64,000 bases of DNA from Actinopolyspora halophila DSM 43834 (lineage in GTDB: Bacteria; Actinomycetota; Actinomycetes; Mycobacteriales; Pseudonocardiaceae), in NCBI RefSeq assembly GCF_000371785.1, contig NZ_AQUI01000002.1, positions 3,699,276-3,763,275 of the forward strand, read 5' to 3'. Both the position numbers and the translations under genes were made by a program. The notes under the pieces were generated by a model, which did not search any database, was not told the origin of the DNA, and was given only the letters and a program-made list of their open reading frames with translations. Position 1 is the first letter of the stretch; every line of letters starts with the position of its first letter. This document shows, in pieces, positions 22,945 through 31,875 of the stretch.

Positions 22945-24345
22945 ATGACCGCCAACCGTGCGGAAACCGCACCCGAAACAGCTCGGCGCGACGAGCATCT
23001 CGGTTGGTGTTGGTACGACTGGGCCAACTCGGTGTTTCCCACATCGATCACGACGGTGTTCCTGTCGCTGTATCTGACCGATGTGGCCACCAAGGCCGCC
23101 GAGGCCGACGTGGCCCGCAACGGGGTCGACGCGTGTCCCGGAGGTGATGCCCTCCGGCGCTGCGCCGTCGAGTTCCTCGGCTGGAGCTTCCCGGCCGGTT
23201 CGCTCTGGGGGTACCTGCTCTCGCTGGCAGCCGTGGTCCAGGTGCTGGTGCTGCCGTTGACCGGGGCCCTCGTCGACCGCACGGGCAACAAGCGGAGGGT
23301 GCTCGCGGTCTTCGCGTTCGGCGGCGCGACGACCACCGCCCTGCTCGCGCTGACGAGCGGGCAGGACTGGCGACTCGGCGCGGGACTGTTCGTACTGGCC
23401 AACGTCTGTTTCGGCGCTTCGGTCGTGGTGTACTACTCCCTGCTGCCGGAGATCGCCACCGCCGACGAGCGGGACGCCCTGTCCGCACGTGGCTGGGCCT
23501 TCGGCTACCTGGGCGGCGGAGTCGCCCTGGCCGGTCATCTCGTGCTCTACACCGGACACGGGATGCTCGGCATCGATCAGGAGACGGCGGTTCGACTGGT
23601 CTTCGTCTCCTGCGGGATGTGGTGGGCGGTTTTCACCCTGCTGCCGCTGGCGAAACTGCGTGATCACGCCCCCGTCTCCGAGGGGGCGGGACGCACGACC
23701 CTGGGCTCCGGGTTCCGCCAACTGGCCGCGACGCTGCGTCAGGCGCGGCGGTTACCGCTCACCCTGGCCTTTCTCGGTGCTTACATGGTCTTCACCGACG
23801 GGATCAGTACCGTGTTCAAGGTCTCGGCCCAGTACGGCGACGTCGAACTGGGGCTGAGCCAGGACGTGCTGATCACGACGATCCTGGTCGTCCAGTTCAT
23901 CGCCTTCCTCGGCGGCGTGCTGCACGGCCGGGTGGCGGCCGGGATCGGCGCCAAGAAAACGATCATGATCAGCCTGTCGATCTGGGTGGTGGTGTTGATC
24001 GCGGCCTTCTTCACCCGAGAGGGAGAGCCGGGGCAGTTCTACGGGGTCGCGGCGGGGATCGGTCTGGTCCTGGGGGGAACCAACGCGCTGTCCAGGTCCC
24101 TGTTCAGCCAGATGATCCCGCGCGGAAGGGAGGCCGAGTACTTCTCCCTGTACCAGGTGGGTGAGCGGTCGACCTCGTGGCTCGGTCCGCTCGTCTTCGC
24201 GGCCGTGGGACAGGCCACGGGGTCCTTCCGGCTGGCGATCATCTCCCTGATCGGTTTCTTCGTCCTCGGTTTGGCGCTGCTCTCCCCGATCCCGGTGGGC
24301 CGTGCGATCCGCCAGGCGGGCAACGAGCCCCCCGAGGTGCTGTGA
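22945..24345 (+). CDS. UMF1/Atg22-type MFS transporter
   Basis: A 466-residue protein with about twelve hydrophobic helices. The start WCWYDWANSVFPTSI matches the W-x-x-YDWANS signature of the UMF1 (Atg22-like) branch of the major facilitator superfamily. The cytoplasmic loop DRTGNKRR and a later RGREAEYFSLYQVGERSTSWLGPL segment are also typical. Members of this family are thought to export or take up small metabolites such as amino acids; the substrate is unknown. It starts at an ATG after a fair purine run and stands alone. Confidence 0.85.
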   Translation: MTANRAETAPETARRDEHLGWCWYDWANSVFPTSITTVFLSLYLTDVATKAAEADVARNGVDACPGGDALRRCAVEFLGWSFPAGSLWGYLLSLAAVVQVLVLPLTGALVDRTGNKRRVLAVFAFGGATTTALLALTSGQDWRLGAGLFVLANVCFGASVVVYYSLLPEIATADERDALSARGWAFGYLGGGVALAGHLVLYTGHGMLGIDQETAVRLVFVSCGMWWAVFTLLPLAKLRDHAPVSEGAGRTTLGSGFRQLAATLRQARRLPLTLAFLGAYMVFTDGISTVFKVSAQYGDVELGLSQDVLITTILVVQFIAFLGGVLHGRVAAGIGAKKTIMISLSIWVVVLIAAFFTREGEPGQFYGVAAGIGLVLGGTNALSRSLFSQMIPRGREAEYFSLYQVGERSTSWLGPLVFAAVGQATGSFRLAIISLIGFFVLGLALLSPIPVGRAIRQAGNEPPEVL

Positions 24346-24948
24346 GTGCGGACATCGGGGCGAAATCCCGTTCGCCCCCGGTCGGCGGGAATGTCGGCGC
24401 GGGGCGGTGACGTTCACGGACGTGTGGGCGATGCCGGGTTCGTCCCGACCCACCCGCATGGGAACCTGTACTACTCACTCGGAACGGTGTTCTCTAGTTT
24501 GCTCCGTACGTCGCGGAGCCGGTGACTGCTCCATGTCGGTGACACTGGCCCCCGGTAAGCCGTGCTGTGGCATATTCCAGTACCTTCCGTTACCACCGAA
24601 GTGGAAACCGGCATGAACACGAAGAGTGAAGTCAGACTCGTTCGCCACTACGACGGAGGACGTGATATCGGTCCCATTCACACATGCGGCCGCATATGCA
24701 TTTGGCCTCGGTGACGGGTGCTCTGGCACTATCACCCGTTCGGACGCACCTGTGGGTTACGAGAGTGAGAACGCGTCACGAACGTTCCGCCTGTGCATCA
24801 CACGGGTAAGTCAACGCCGTTGACGAGTGAATGTCGTCACCGACGGCAACCAGAAGCCCCGAACCGGGAACAGACGACGCGCCCCCCGTCGTTGCACTCG
24901 GTGAGCAAAGTCGCCCGGAAACCCCGGGCCGAAGCGAAAGGAACCGTC
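24346..24948. other. Intergenic stretch before rbpA, lower GC, no convincing gene
   Basis: About 600 bp without a supported gene. From roughly 24470 to 24830 the composition drops and stays mixed in all codon positions. A minus-strand frame of 86 codons (24735-24475) is open, but its codon use is unlike the neighbours and I recognise nothing in it. The right end (24866-24893) holds a sigma-R-like promoter for rbpA. The AT-richer part may carry a decayed gene or an extended regulatory leader. Confidence 0.5.
24866..24893 (+). promoter_or_regulatory. Sigma-R (SigH)-type promoter of rbpA
   Basis: GGGAAC (24866-24871), an 18-base spacer and CGTT (24890-24893) match the actinobacterial sigma-R/SigH consensus GGGAAT-N18-CGTT at all but one position. 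Transcription would start about 50 bases before the rbpA ATG. In Streptomyces coelicolor rbpA is a known member of the sigma-R disulfide-stress regulon, so the location is as expected. Confidence 0.72.
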
Positions 24949-25305
24949 ATGGCCGACCGCGTTCTGCGTGGCAGCCGGCTCGGAGCGGTTAGCTACGAGA
25001 CGGACCGTAACCACGACCTCGCACCGCGCCGGACGGTGCGCTATGCCTGCTCCAAGGACCACGAGTTCGAGGTGCCCTTCTCCGACGACGCCGAGGTCCC
25101 ATCGACCTGGGAATGCCGTCTGCACGGCACCGAGTCGAAAATCATCGACGGCAACCAGCCGGAGCAGAAGAAAGCCAAACCGCCGCGCACACACTGGGAC
25201 ATGCTGCTGGAACGCCGCAGCGTTCCCGAACTCGAAGAACTGCTCAACGAGCGGCTGGAAGAGCTGCGTTCTCGCCGCAGCCGGTCCGGCGACAGCTCGA
25301 ACTGA
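24949..25305 (+). CDS. rbpA: RNA polymerase-binding protein RbpA
   Basis: A 118-residue RbpA. It has the N-terminal MADRVLRGSRLGAVSYE start, the core domain RYACSKDHEFEVPF...PSTWEC, the basic linker (KKAKPPRTHWDMLLERR), and the C-terminal sigma-interaction helix (ELEELLNERLEELR). Cys34, His38, Cys56 and His59 could bind zinc. RbpA binds the beta subunit and the primary sigma factor, stabilises the open complex and affects rifampicin tolerance. AAAGGA precedes the ATG. A sigma-R-like promoter lies upstream and a hairpin follows. Next to ppm and lnt, as in mycobacteria. Confidence 0.96.
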   Translation: MADRVLRGSRLGAVSYETDRNHDLAPRRTVRYACSKDHEFEVPFSDDAEVPSTWECRLHGTESKIIDGNQPEQKKAKPPRTHWDMLLERRSVPELEELLNERLEELRSRRSRSGDSSN

Positions 25306-25320
25306 CAGCTCTTACACACT

Positions 25321-25356
25321 CGGGCGCCCGTACTCCCTCCGCGAGTCGGGCGCCCG
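25321..25356. terminator. Bidirectional terminator between rbpA and ppm
   Basis: CGGGCGCCCG occurs at 25321-25330 and 25347-25356. Each copy is itself a palindrome, and the two can pair as a 10-bp stem with a 16-base loop. It lies between two convergent stops (25305 and 25374). Confidence 0.65.
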
Positions 25357-25373
25357 AAATGTTCACCGGCCCC

Positions 25374-26165
25374 TCAACCACGTCCACGGGTGAGCGAGCG
25401 CAGCCGGGCACGAAGTGAGCTCACCCGCCTACGCACTCCCCACTTGGTGACCCGCAGCAACGCCTCCCGGACTATGGATCCGCTCATCTTGGACTCGCCG
25501 CTCTCGCGTTCCACGAACGTGATCGGGACTTCGACGATCGAGCTGCCCGCCTCCACGGCACGCATGGCCAAGTCCACCTGGAAGCAGTAACCCTGCGAGG
25601 CCACCGTGTGAGTGTTCACGCTGCGTAACACCGCACTGCGATACACCCGGAACCCACCCGTCAGATCGTTGATCGGAACTCCGAGCGCCCACTTGGAGTA
25701 GATGTTGCCCCCGCGGGAGAGCAGCGAGCGGTACCACGGCCAGTTCACCACGCTGCCACCGGCGACGTAACGGGATCCGAGCACCACACCCGCACCTCGG
25801 GAACGCAGCGCCTCCAGCAACGCGGGCAGCTGCTCCGGAGCGTGCGAACCGTCCGCGTCCATTTCCACGACCACCTGGTAACCACGTTCCAGGGCCCAGT
25901 CGAACCCGGCGACGTAAGCAGCGCCCAGTCCCGCCTTCACGGTGCGGTGCAGCACGTGCACCCGCTCGTCGACGGCGAGCTCCTCGGCGAGTTCACCGGT
26001 TCCGTCCGGACTGTTGTCATCGACGATCAACACGTGCACGTAGGGCACGACATCGTTGAGACGACCCACGATCTGTCGCAGGTTGTCCCGTTCGTTGAAG
26101 GTCGGAACGACCACCAACGTGCGCGGGGGTTCCTCGGAAACCGTCGATTCCCGCGGCTCAGTCAT
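25374..26165 (-). CDS. ppm: Polyprenol-phosphate mannosyltransferase (Ppm/DPM1-type GT2)
   Basis: A 263-residue family-2 glycosyltransferase without membrane helices. Motifs: VVVPTFNERDN (nucleotide-binding start), IVDDNSPDGTG, the metal-binding DADGSH, and the acceptor-side GSRYVAGGSVVNWPWYR. This is the dolichol-phosphate-mannose synthase pattern. It transfers mannose from GDP-mannose to polyprenyl phosphate, which feeds lipomannan synthesis and protein O-mannosylation outside the membrane. In M. tuberculosis the same domain is fused to Lnt as Ppm1; here the two are separate genes, 94 bp apart on the same strand, with lnt first. Confidence 0.93.
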   Translation of the reverse strand: MTEPRESTVSEEPPRTLVVVPTFNERDNLRQIVGRLNDVVPYVHVLIVDDNSPDGTGELAEELAVDERVHVLHRTVKAGLGAAYVAGFDWALERGYQVVVEMDADGSHAPEQLPALLEALRSRGAGVVLGSRYVAGGSVVNWPWYRSLLSRGGNIYSKWALGVPINDLTGGFRVYRSAVLRSVNTHTVASQGYCFQVDLAMRAVEAGSSIVEVPITFVERESGESKMSGSIVREALLRVTKWGVRRRVSSLRARLRSLTRGRG

Positions 26166-26259
26166 CCCTGTCTCCTCGCCTGCTCACCGCCGCTCCGGCC
26201 GCCGCAGTCGCCGGTCCCGGACGCGCGCCCTTCGTTCACGATCACCAACGCGGGGAGAT

Positions 26260-27903
26260 TCACCCGCCGCGCCTCGCACGACGTCCACGCAGCGTGCTCA
26301 GCACCATCGCGAGCACCCCCAGAGCGGCGACCACCCACGTGACGTACTCCCCGATGCTCGTGGCCGGGGTGGTCGAGGAACGCAGGGGGACCTCGTCGAC
26401 GATCGTGTCCGCCGTGAACAGCTCCGTCCGCCGTGCCACGCTCCCGTCCGGACGCACCACCGCGCTGACTCCGCTCGTGGCTGCGACGAGCATCGAGCGC
26501 CCGTGCTCGACGGCACGCAGCCGCGACATCGCCAGCTGCTGGTAACTCATCTCCGAACGCCCGTACCAGGCGTTGTTGGTCGGCACCGCGAACAGGTTGG
26601 CCCCGGATCGCGCCGCCCCGCGGAAGACGTCGTCGTAGGCGACGTCGTAGCAGATCCCGACACCGAGCCGTGCTGGTCCCGCACTCAGCACCCCCGGCTC
26701 GCTCCCGGAGACCATGTCCCGATCGAAGCGCCGCACGAAGGGGCTCACCGTTCCGGCCACCGAGCGCAGGGGGATCTTCTCGGCGAAGGGCACCAGATGC
26801 TGCTTGACGTACTCCTCACTCGCTCCTGCACCCGGCTCCCAGCGCACGATGCGGTTGCTGAGGCCGCCGGCCGAGTCCGTGGCGAGGCCACCGACGATCA
26901 CGGGGACTCCCAGTCTTTCCACGACATCGCGCAGTGCCGGGTCCCGCCGGTCGGGGCCCCACGATCCGACCTGCTCCGGCAAGACCACGAGATCCGGGCG
27001 GGCGACCCTTCCTGCCTCCACCTCGGCGACGAGCTCGCGCGCGGCCCGGATGTGGTTGGCGTGCAGCTGCCGGTCCCGATAGAGCAGATCCAGGCCGACG
27101 TTGGGAGCGTTGCCCTGTACGATCGCCACCCGGGCCGTCCCCGATTCGGCCGCCGTTCCCACCGTGGGCGTGACCGCCAGCCCCAGCAGCACCGGCAGCA
27201 GGGTCCCCGCGACGGGGACGCTCAGCCCGCGCAGCGCTCCCCCACGCCCCGCGTCACCGGCGGAGTTCCGCCCGGCACGCACCAGCAACGTCGATCCGCG
27301 CACCAGCTCCGCCAGTGCCGTTCCGGTCAGTGCAACGCCGAATCCGACCAGGGCCGTTCCCCCGATCGAGGCCAGCGGCAACAGCGCCCCGCCGGTCTGG
27401 GTGAAGGCCAACCGTCCCCAGGGAAAGCCTCCGAACGGCAGCGCGGAACGCAGCAGCTCCGCCGTCACGAAGACGGCGGACTGCCACACCGGTGCCAGCG
27501 GCAGCGTTCCGGCGCGCGCCATTCCCGCCCCGGCCAGCCCGAGGAAAAGCGCTTCCACCAGCCCCACACCCAGCCAGGGCCACGGACCGAACTGACCGCC
27601 CAGGAAGTCCAGCAACCACCCCAGCAGCGGCAGCATGTAGGCCAGGCCGAACACGAAACCGTATCCGAATCCGGCCCGTCCGCGCCGTCCACGCACGACG
27701 AGGGTGAACACCGCCAGAGCCACCGGCGCCAGCCACCACAGGTCGCGCGGAGGACTCGCCCAGTACAGCAGCCCACCGGCCGAGGCGGCCAGCGAGGAGC
27801 GCGCGAGCACCGCGTACCGCCCCCGTTCTCCGCCGAACCGGGACAAACGCTTCCACGGGGCGGGACGCTCCCGATTTTCCGGGTTCACCCTGGAGGTAAC
27901 CAA
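26260..27903 (-). CDS. lnt: Apolipoprotein N-acyltransferase
   Basis: A 547-residue protein: about six to seven N-terminal transmembrane helices (1-220), then an extracytoplasmic nitrilase-fold domain and a last helix near the C-terminus. The nitrilase triad is visible: Glu in VVLPEQVGSWG, Lys in EYVKQHLVPF, and Cys in GVGICYDV. It transfers a third acyl chain to the N-terminal Cys of lipoproteins. The frame begins with TTG at 27903 behind GAAGG; a GTG at 27888 is an alternative. Adjacent to ppm, which supports the call. Confidence 0.93.
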   Translation of the reverse strand: MVTSRVNPENRERPAPWKRLSRFGGERGRYAVLARSSLAASAGGLLYWASPPRDLWWLAPVALAVFTLVVRGRRGRAGFGYGFVFGLAYMLPLLGWLLDFLGGQFGPWPWLGVGLVEALFLGLAGAGMARAGTLPLAPVWQSAVFVTAELLRSALPFGGFPWGRLAFTQTGGALLPLASIGGTALVGFGVALTGTALAELVRGSTLLVRAGRNSAGDAGRGGALRGLSVPVAGTLLPVLLGLAVTPTVGTAAESGTARVAIVQGNAPNVGLDLLYRDRQLHANHIRAARELVAEVEAGRVARPDLVVLPEQVGSWGPDRRDPALRDVVERLGVPVIVGGLATDSAGGLSNRIVRWEPGAGASEEYVKQHLVPFAEKIPLRSVAGTVSPFVRRFDRDMVSGSEPGVLSAGPARLGVGICYDVAYDDVFRGAARSGANLFAVPTNNAWYGRSEMSYQQLAMSRLRAVEHGRSMLVAATSGVSAVVRPDGSVARRTELFTADTIVDEVPLRSSTTPATSIGEYVTWVVAALGVLAMVLSTLRGRRARRGG

Positions 27904-28126
27904 CGATCAACCTTCGTCACTGGGGATTCCTTACAGCAAGACTCGCTCGGGGCCCGGTCACCGAGTCGCCCACTCCGCGTCAGCCGAGCGCTCCAGCCGC
28001 GACGAACCGTTCCGCAAGGCCCAACGAGCGGTCGCTCCCCGAACGAGGGCGCATCCCGCGAATCCACTCGACCACCCGGCGACGGAGCCGTCCGGCTGTC
28101 CCGCGCACTCGGCCCGCCCTCCGAGA

Positions 28127-29740
28127 TCAGTCCTCGTCCCCCGTGTTCCGTTGGTGGATCGTCTCCCCGCGCAGCACCGTACGCAGACAACGCGGCAACC
28201 TCGCCTGCGGGGATACGTCGGGTAACGCGGGCACCCCGGAGCGAGGATCGGTGGACCAGCGGCGCACCCTGGAGTCCTGCCCGGCCGGAACCAGCTCGTC
28301 GACACTCCACACCGCGTACGTGGCGGGGGCTCCCGGCACGAGCGTTCCGGTCACCCCGTCGTCGGCGCCCGCCGCACGCCAACCACCTCTGGTGTGCGCG
28401 TTGAACGCCGCCCGCGGGGAGATCCCGAACCCTTCGGTGCGGTGGTGCACGGCCGCTCGGATCGTTTCCCACGGCCCCAACTGGGTGACAGGGGTGTCCG
28501 AACCGAACGCGAGCACCAGCCCGCTCGAAGCGAGCTCGGAGAAGGGATTCAGCCGGGCACCACGCTCGGCACCGAGCCGACTCGCATACATTCGCGTGGT
28601 GCCGCCCCAGGAGGCGTCGAAACAGGGCTGCACCGAGGCGGCCACCCCGTACTCCGCGAGCTCGGCCGCGAGTTCGCCGTCGATCATCTCGAGATGCTCC
28701 AGCCGGTGCCTGCCGCCGGCCAGTGCGGGAGTCCCGAGCACACGTGCGGCGCGTCGGAACCCCTCACCGACCTCGGCCACCCCGGCGTCGCCGATCACGT
28801 GGAAGCCGGCCTGCACACCGTTGCGGGTGCACTCCACGAGATGTTCGGCTATGGCGTCGGCGTCCAGGTACAGCACACCGGAGGTTCCCGGTGCGTCGGA
28901 GTACGGTTCGCGCAACGCGGCGGTGCGCGAACCCAGCGCCCCGTCCACGAACAGATCACCGCCGAGCCCGTGCACCCCCAGCTCCCGGCCTTTGTCCAGC
29001 GCACCGAGCTCACCCCAGTAGCCGACGACCTCGGGAACCCCGCCCCGCTCGGAGAGACCGAGCAGATCCGCCAGGTCGTCCGCGCCGGAGATGTCCGGCC
29101 CCGCGCACTCGTGCACACTGGCGATCCCCCTGGCCGCAGCGTGCCGCAGGAACGCGGCCTGGGCCTCCCTGCGCTGCGCCGCGCTCAACGACTCGCGTGC
29201 CGCGCTGCGCGCGTGGTGGTGGGCCACCCTGGTCAACGGACCGTGCTCGTCCCACCCCTCGGCCCCTCTGGCGAGCGGGGCTCGCTCGATCAGGGCACTG
29301 GAGACGAGCGCCGAGTGCACATCGATGCGGGACAGGTACACCGCTTCCCCACGGGCGGCGTCGTCGATCTCGGCCCGTGTCGGTGGGCGCTGCTCCGGCC
29401 ACCAGCTCTCGTCCCAGCCGTGCCCCCACACCAACCGGCCCGGGTGCTCGGCGACGTAGTCCCGCAGGGCGTGCAGGAATTCGGTCAGCGAAGCGCATCC
29501 GGTGAGATCGAGCCCGTTGAGCAGCAACCCGCTCGAGGTGGCGTGGACGTGGGAGTCGACGAACGCGGGAGCGACGAAAGCACCGTCCAGATCGACGATC
29601 TCGGCCTCCGGATGCAGCGCACGACCGACCGTGTCGGTGCCGACCCAGGCGACCGTCCCGTCTTTGACGGCCATCGCGGTGGCATCCGGGTTACCCGGCG
29701 AATAAATCCGCCCGCCGAGCAAGAGCGTGGTGTCGGACAT
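28127..29740 (-). CDS. YtcJ-type amidohydrolase
   Basis: A 537-residue metal-dependent hydrolase of the amidohydrolase-3 group. The N-terminal composite domain leads to FVDSHVHATSSG (metal-binding HxH); a mid-part has GFHVIGDAGV and RHRLEHLEMID (further His ligands), and FGSDTPVTQLGPW gives the late Asp. Substrates of YtcJ-like enzymes are mostly unknown (formamides, amides). ATG 29740 has CAGGTCC upstream; a GTG 27 bp earlier is possible. No signal peptide. Single gene. Confidence 0.85.
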   Translation of the reverse strand: MSDTTLLLGGRIYSPGNPDATAMAVKDGTVAWVGTDTVGRALHPEAEIVDLDGAFVAPAFVDSHVHATSSGLLLNGLDLTGCASLTEFLHALRDYVAEHPGRLVWGHGWDESWWPEQRPPTRAEIDDAARGEAVYLSRIDVHSALVSSALIERAPLARGAEGWDEHGPLTRVAHHHARSAARESLSAAQRREAQAAFLRHAAARGIASVHECAGPDISGADDLADLLGLSERGGVPEVVGYWGELGALDKGRELGVHGLGGDLFVDGALGSRTAALREPYSDAPGTSGVLYLDADAIAEHLVECTRNGVQAGFHVIGDAGVAEVGEGFRRAARVLGTPALAGGRHRLEHLEMIDGELAAELAEYGVAASVQPCFDASWGGTTRMYASRLGAERGARLNPFSELASSGLVLAFGSDTPVTQLGPWETIRAAVHHRTEGFGISPRAAFNAHTRGGWRAAGADDGVTGTLVPGAPATYAVWSVDELVPAGQDSRVRRWSTDPRSGVPALPDVSPQARLPRCLRTVLRGETIHQRNTGDED

Positions 29741-29922
29741 GTATCGGACCTGACCCCTGTAATTCACCGTCGCGTGTGCAAACTGCGCAAAACCGGCACC
29801 GACCGTCGTTCAGCGCGCTCCGGCCGCGTTTCGGAGAAGCCAGCGCGGCTCGTCGCCGTCGGTCACGATCGCCGGGAGTAGCTTAACCCGCCCCCTGTCG
29901 TGGATCGACACAGCCGACCCGC

Positions 29923-30537
29923 TCAGCTCCCACCACGCTCACGCCTCTCGTCGGGGGAAGAATCGGAAATCTCCTGACCAGGGAATACGGTGCCATCGGA
30001 CTCGGAGTTCGATTCGTCGTCCTCGGTGACCGACACCACCTCGCCGTCGATGACGTCACCGTCCCGGTCCCCCCGGGAGCTCCGGTTCCCATCCGAGGGA
30101 GGCGTTTCGGCGAACGCGCCGGGGCCGAAACCACCCGTCCCGAACGCGCTCATCCGCTCCCGCATCCGCTGCTGCATACGCTGCTGCTGGCGTTCGGCAC
30201 TGCGCCGCAGTCGCTTGCGCAGCAACACCCTGGTGGGCGGGAACAACAGGATCAGGCCCGCGAGGTCACTGACCAGACCGGGCAGCAGGATAAGCAGCCC
30301 ACCGCCGCCGACCAGCATCCCGTCCGAGATCTCACGTTCAGGGGGACGCCGCATCCGGGTGGCCTCGCTGAACTCGCGCAGGGCTTTGCGGCCTTCCCGG
30401 CGCAGCAACCACGAACCGATCAGCGCACCGGCGAGCAGCAATCCGATGGTGGGAAGGGCCCCGATGGCCTGCCCCACGAGGATGAGAACGCTGAGCTCAA
30501 CGGCGACACCGACGAGCAACAGGACGAATATGGGCAC
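29923..30537 (-). CDS. fxsA: FxsA family membrane protein
   Basis: A 204-residue FxsA-type protein. It has the short N-terminal helix pair (VPIFVLLLVGVAVELSVLIL, then GALPTIGLLLAGALIGSWLL), a basic/amphipathic segment (REGRKALREFSEA), and a later helix pair around GLLILLPGLVSDLAGLILLFPP. A charged disordered tail of about 80 residues follows. FxsA proteins are inner-membrane factors of uncertain function (phage exclusion by T7 in E. coli). GTG 30537 with GGAGGTG upstream fits the hydrophobic start; the longer frame adds only basic residues. Confidence 0.88.
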   Translation of the reverse strand: MPIFVLLLVGVAVELSVLILVGQAIGALPTIGLLLAGALIGSWLLRREGRKALREFSEATRMRRPPEREISDGMLVGGGGLLILLPGLVSDLAGLILLFPPTRVLLRKRLRRSAERQQQRMQQRMRERMSAFGTGGFGPGAFAETPPSDGNRSSRGDRDGDVIDGEVVSVTEDDESNSESDGTVFPGQEISDSSPDERRERGGS

Positions 30538-30709
30538 GTCGCGCTGGCACCTCCGCCTAGGGACTTGTTTCCCGGACAACGCTCGAAGGGACGAAATTAC
30601 TCCCGGGGACGCTTACATCCTCGGATTCGGGGTTCCCGGCACAGGAACCGTCCCCGATTCCCGGCCGACACTATGCCGCTTCCCTCGCCCCGGGACATAA
30701 ACTCTCCGC

Positions 30710-31783
30710 GTGATGCGAGCACGCTTGGCGAAACTCCTGACCCTGTTCCTGGTCGGCAGTGTGTTCGCGCTGGTCCTACTGGTCAGTGACCGCCCGGTGC
30801 CCGTCCCACCACAACCGGAGCCGGACCTGCCGCGTGCCGTGGTCACACTGGGTGACAGTACCCTCTCCGGGGAAGGAGCGGGCAACTACGTGCCGGGCAC
30901 GGACGGTCGGAACGGCAACTGGTGTCACCGCTCCCCCGGAGCCGTGGTTCACCAGCTGTCCCTTCCCGCTGACGTGGAGCGGATCAACCTGGCCTGCTCC
31001 GGCGCGCGGGCGAGTCAGGTGGGGCTCGACCCGCGGGGAAGTCCCCCGGACGGTTCCCAGGCGCGGCAACTGGCCGAGCTGACCGAGCGCTACCGGATCA
31101 CCGACGTCGTGGTGGCCGTCGGGGCCAACGACGATCCCGACTTCGTCGGGGTGCTCAACTCCTGCGTGAACGCCTGGGTCGGTCAGCAGGAAGGGGGGTG
31201 CTCGAAGCGGCTGCGCGAACAGTGGCCGCACCGGGTCGACGAGATGCGCCCCAAGGTCTCCGAAGCTCTCTCCGACATCCGAAGCGTCATGCGCAGGGCG
31301 GGCTACACGCGCGGGGACTACTCGCTGGTGTTGCAGTCCTACGCCTCTCCCGTGGGCCCCGACATCCGGTCCGACCTCCAGAATCTGTCCGGCTGCCCGC
31401 TGCTCAGCTCGGACGTCCGCTGGGTTCGGCACACCGCGGTCCCCCAGCTGTCCGAGGGACTTCGCGAAGTGGCCCGGCAGAACGGCGCCGCCTTCCTGGA
31501 CCTCTCGCGGGCGGGTTACGGGCACGAGGCGTGTACCGACTCCTCGCCTCCGGCCGATTCGGAGTGGTTCCAGCGGCTCTCCGTGGACTGGAAGGCCCTC
31601 GAACACGAGGAACGGGCCCCGCACGCGATGCAGGAGTCGTTCCACCCGAACACGCGGGGGTACGAACGCATCGCCGAGTGCCTGAGCGAGTTCCTGGACG
31701 GCCACCGGAACACGGCGCGGTGCGTGCCGAACGGGCAGGGCGGGGTGCGCACCACGAGCACTGAACGGGCTTCCGGGGACTGA
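30710..31783 (+). CDS. SGNH/GDSL-family hydrolase, membrane-anchored or secreted
   Basis: A 357-residue protein with an N-terminal hydrophobic segment (about 8-26) acting as signal or anchor, a Pro-rich linker, then the GDS block (VTLGDSTLSGEG), the Gly/Asn blocks (ACSGARASQ, VAVGANDD) and the C-terminal SFHPNTRGY with the catalytic His. It contains at least six Cys, likely disulfides outside the cell. This is an SGNH esterase/lipase, substrate unknown. GTG 30710 and ATG 30713 are adjacent; no ribosome site is seen and TAAACT lies just upstream, so the mRNA may be leaderless. Confidence 0.85.
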   Translation: MMRARLAKLLTLFLVGSVFALVLLVSDRPVPVPPQPEPDLPRAVVTLGDSTLSGEGAGNYVPGTDGRNGNWCHRSPGAVVHQLSLPADVERINLACSGARASQVGLDPRGSPPDGSQARQLAELTERYRITDVVVAVGANDDPDFVGVLNSCVNAWVGQQEGGCSKRLREQWPHRVDEMRPKVSEALSDIRSVMRRAGYTRGDYSLVLQSYASPVGPDIRSDLQNLSGCPLLSSDVRWVRHTAVPQLSEGLREVARQNGAAFLDLSRAGYGHEACTDSSPPADSEWFQRLSVDWKALEHEERAPHAMQESFHPNTRGYERIAECLSEFLDGHRNTARCVPNGQGGVRTTSTERASGD

Positions 31784-31875
31784 CCGCGATGCTCTCCGCT
31801 CGGATCGTCGTGGGTGCTCGCCGAGCGGGGCCTGCCGCGGTCTCGTGAGCGGGTTCCCCGGCACCGCGTGCTGGT

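Noticed and set aside
24475-24735. Minus-strand frame of 86 codons before rbpA
   Set aside because: Mixed codon positions, no recognised motif, and no good ribosome site.
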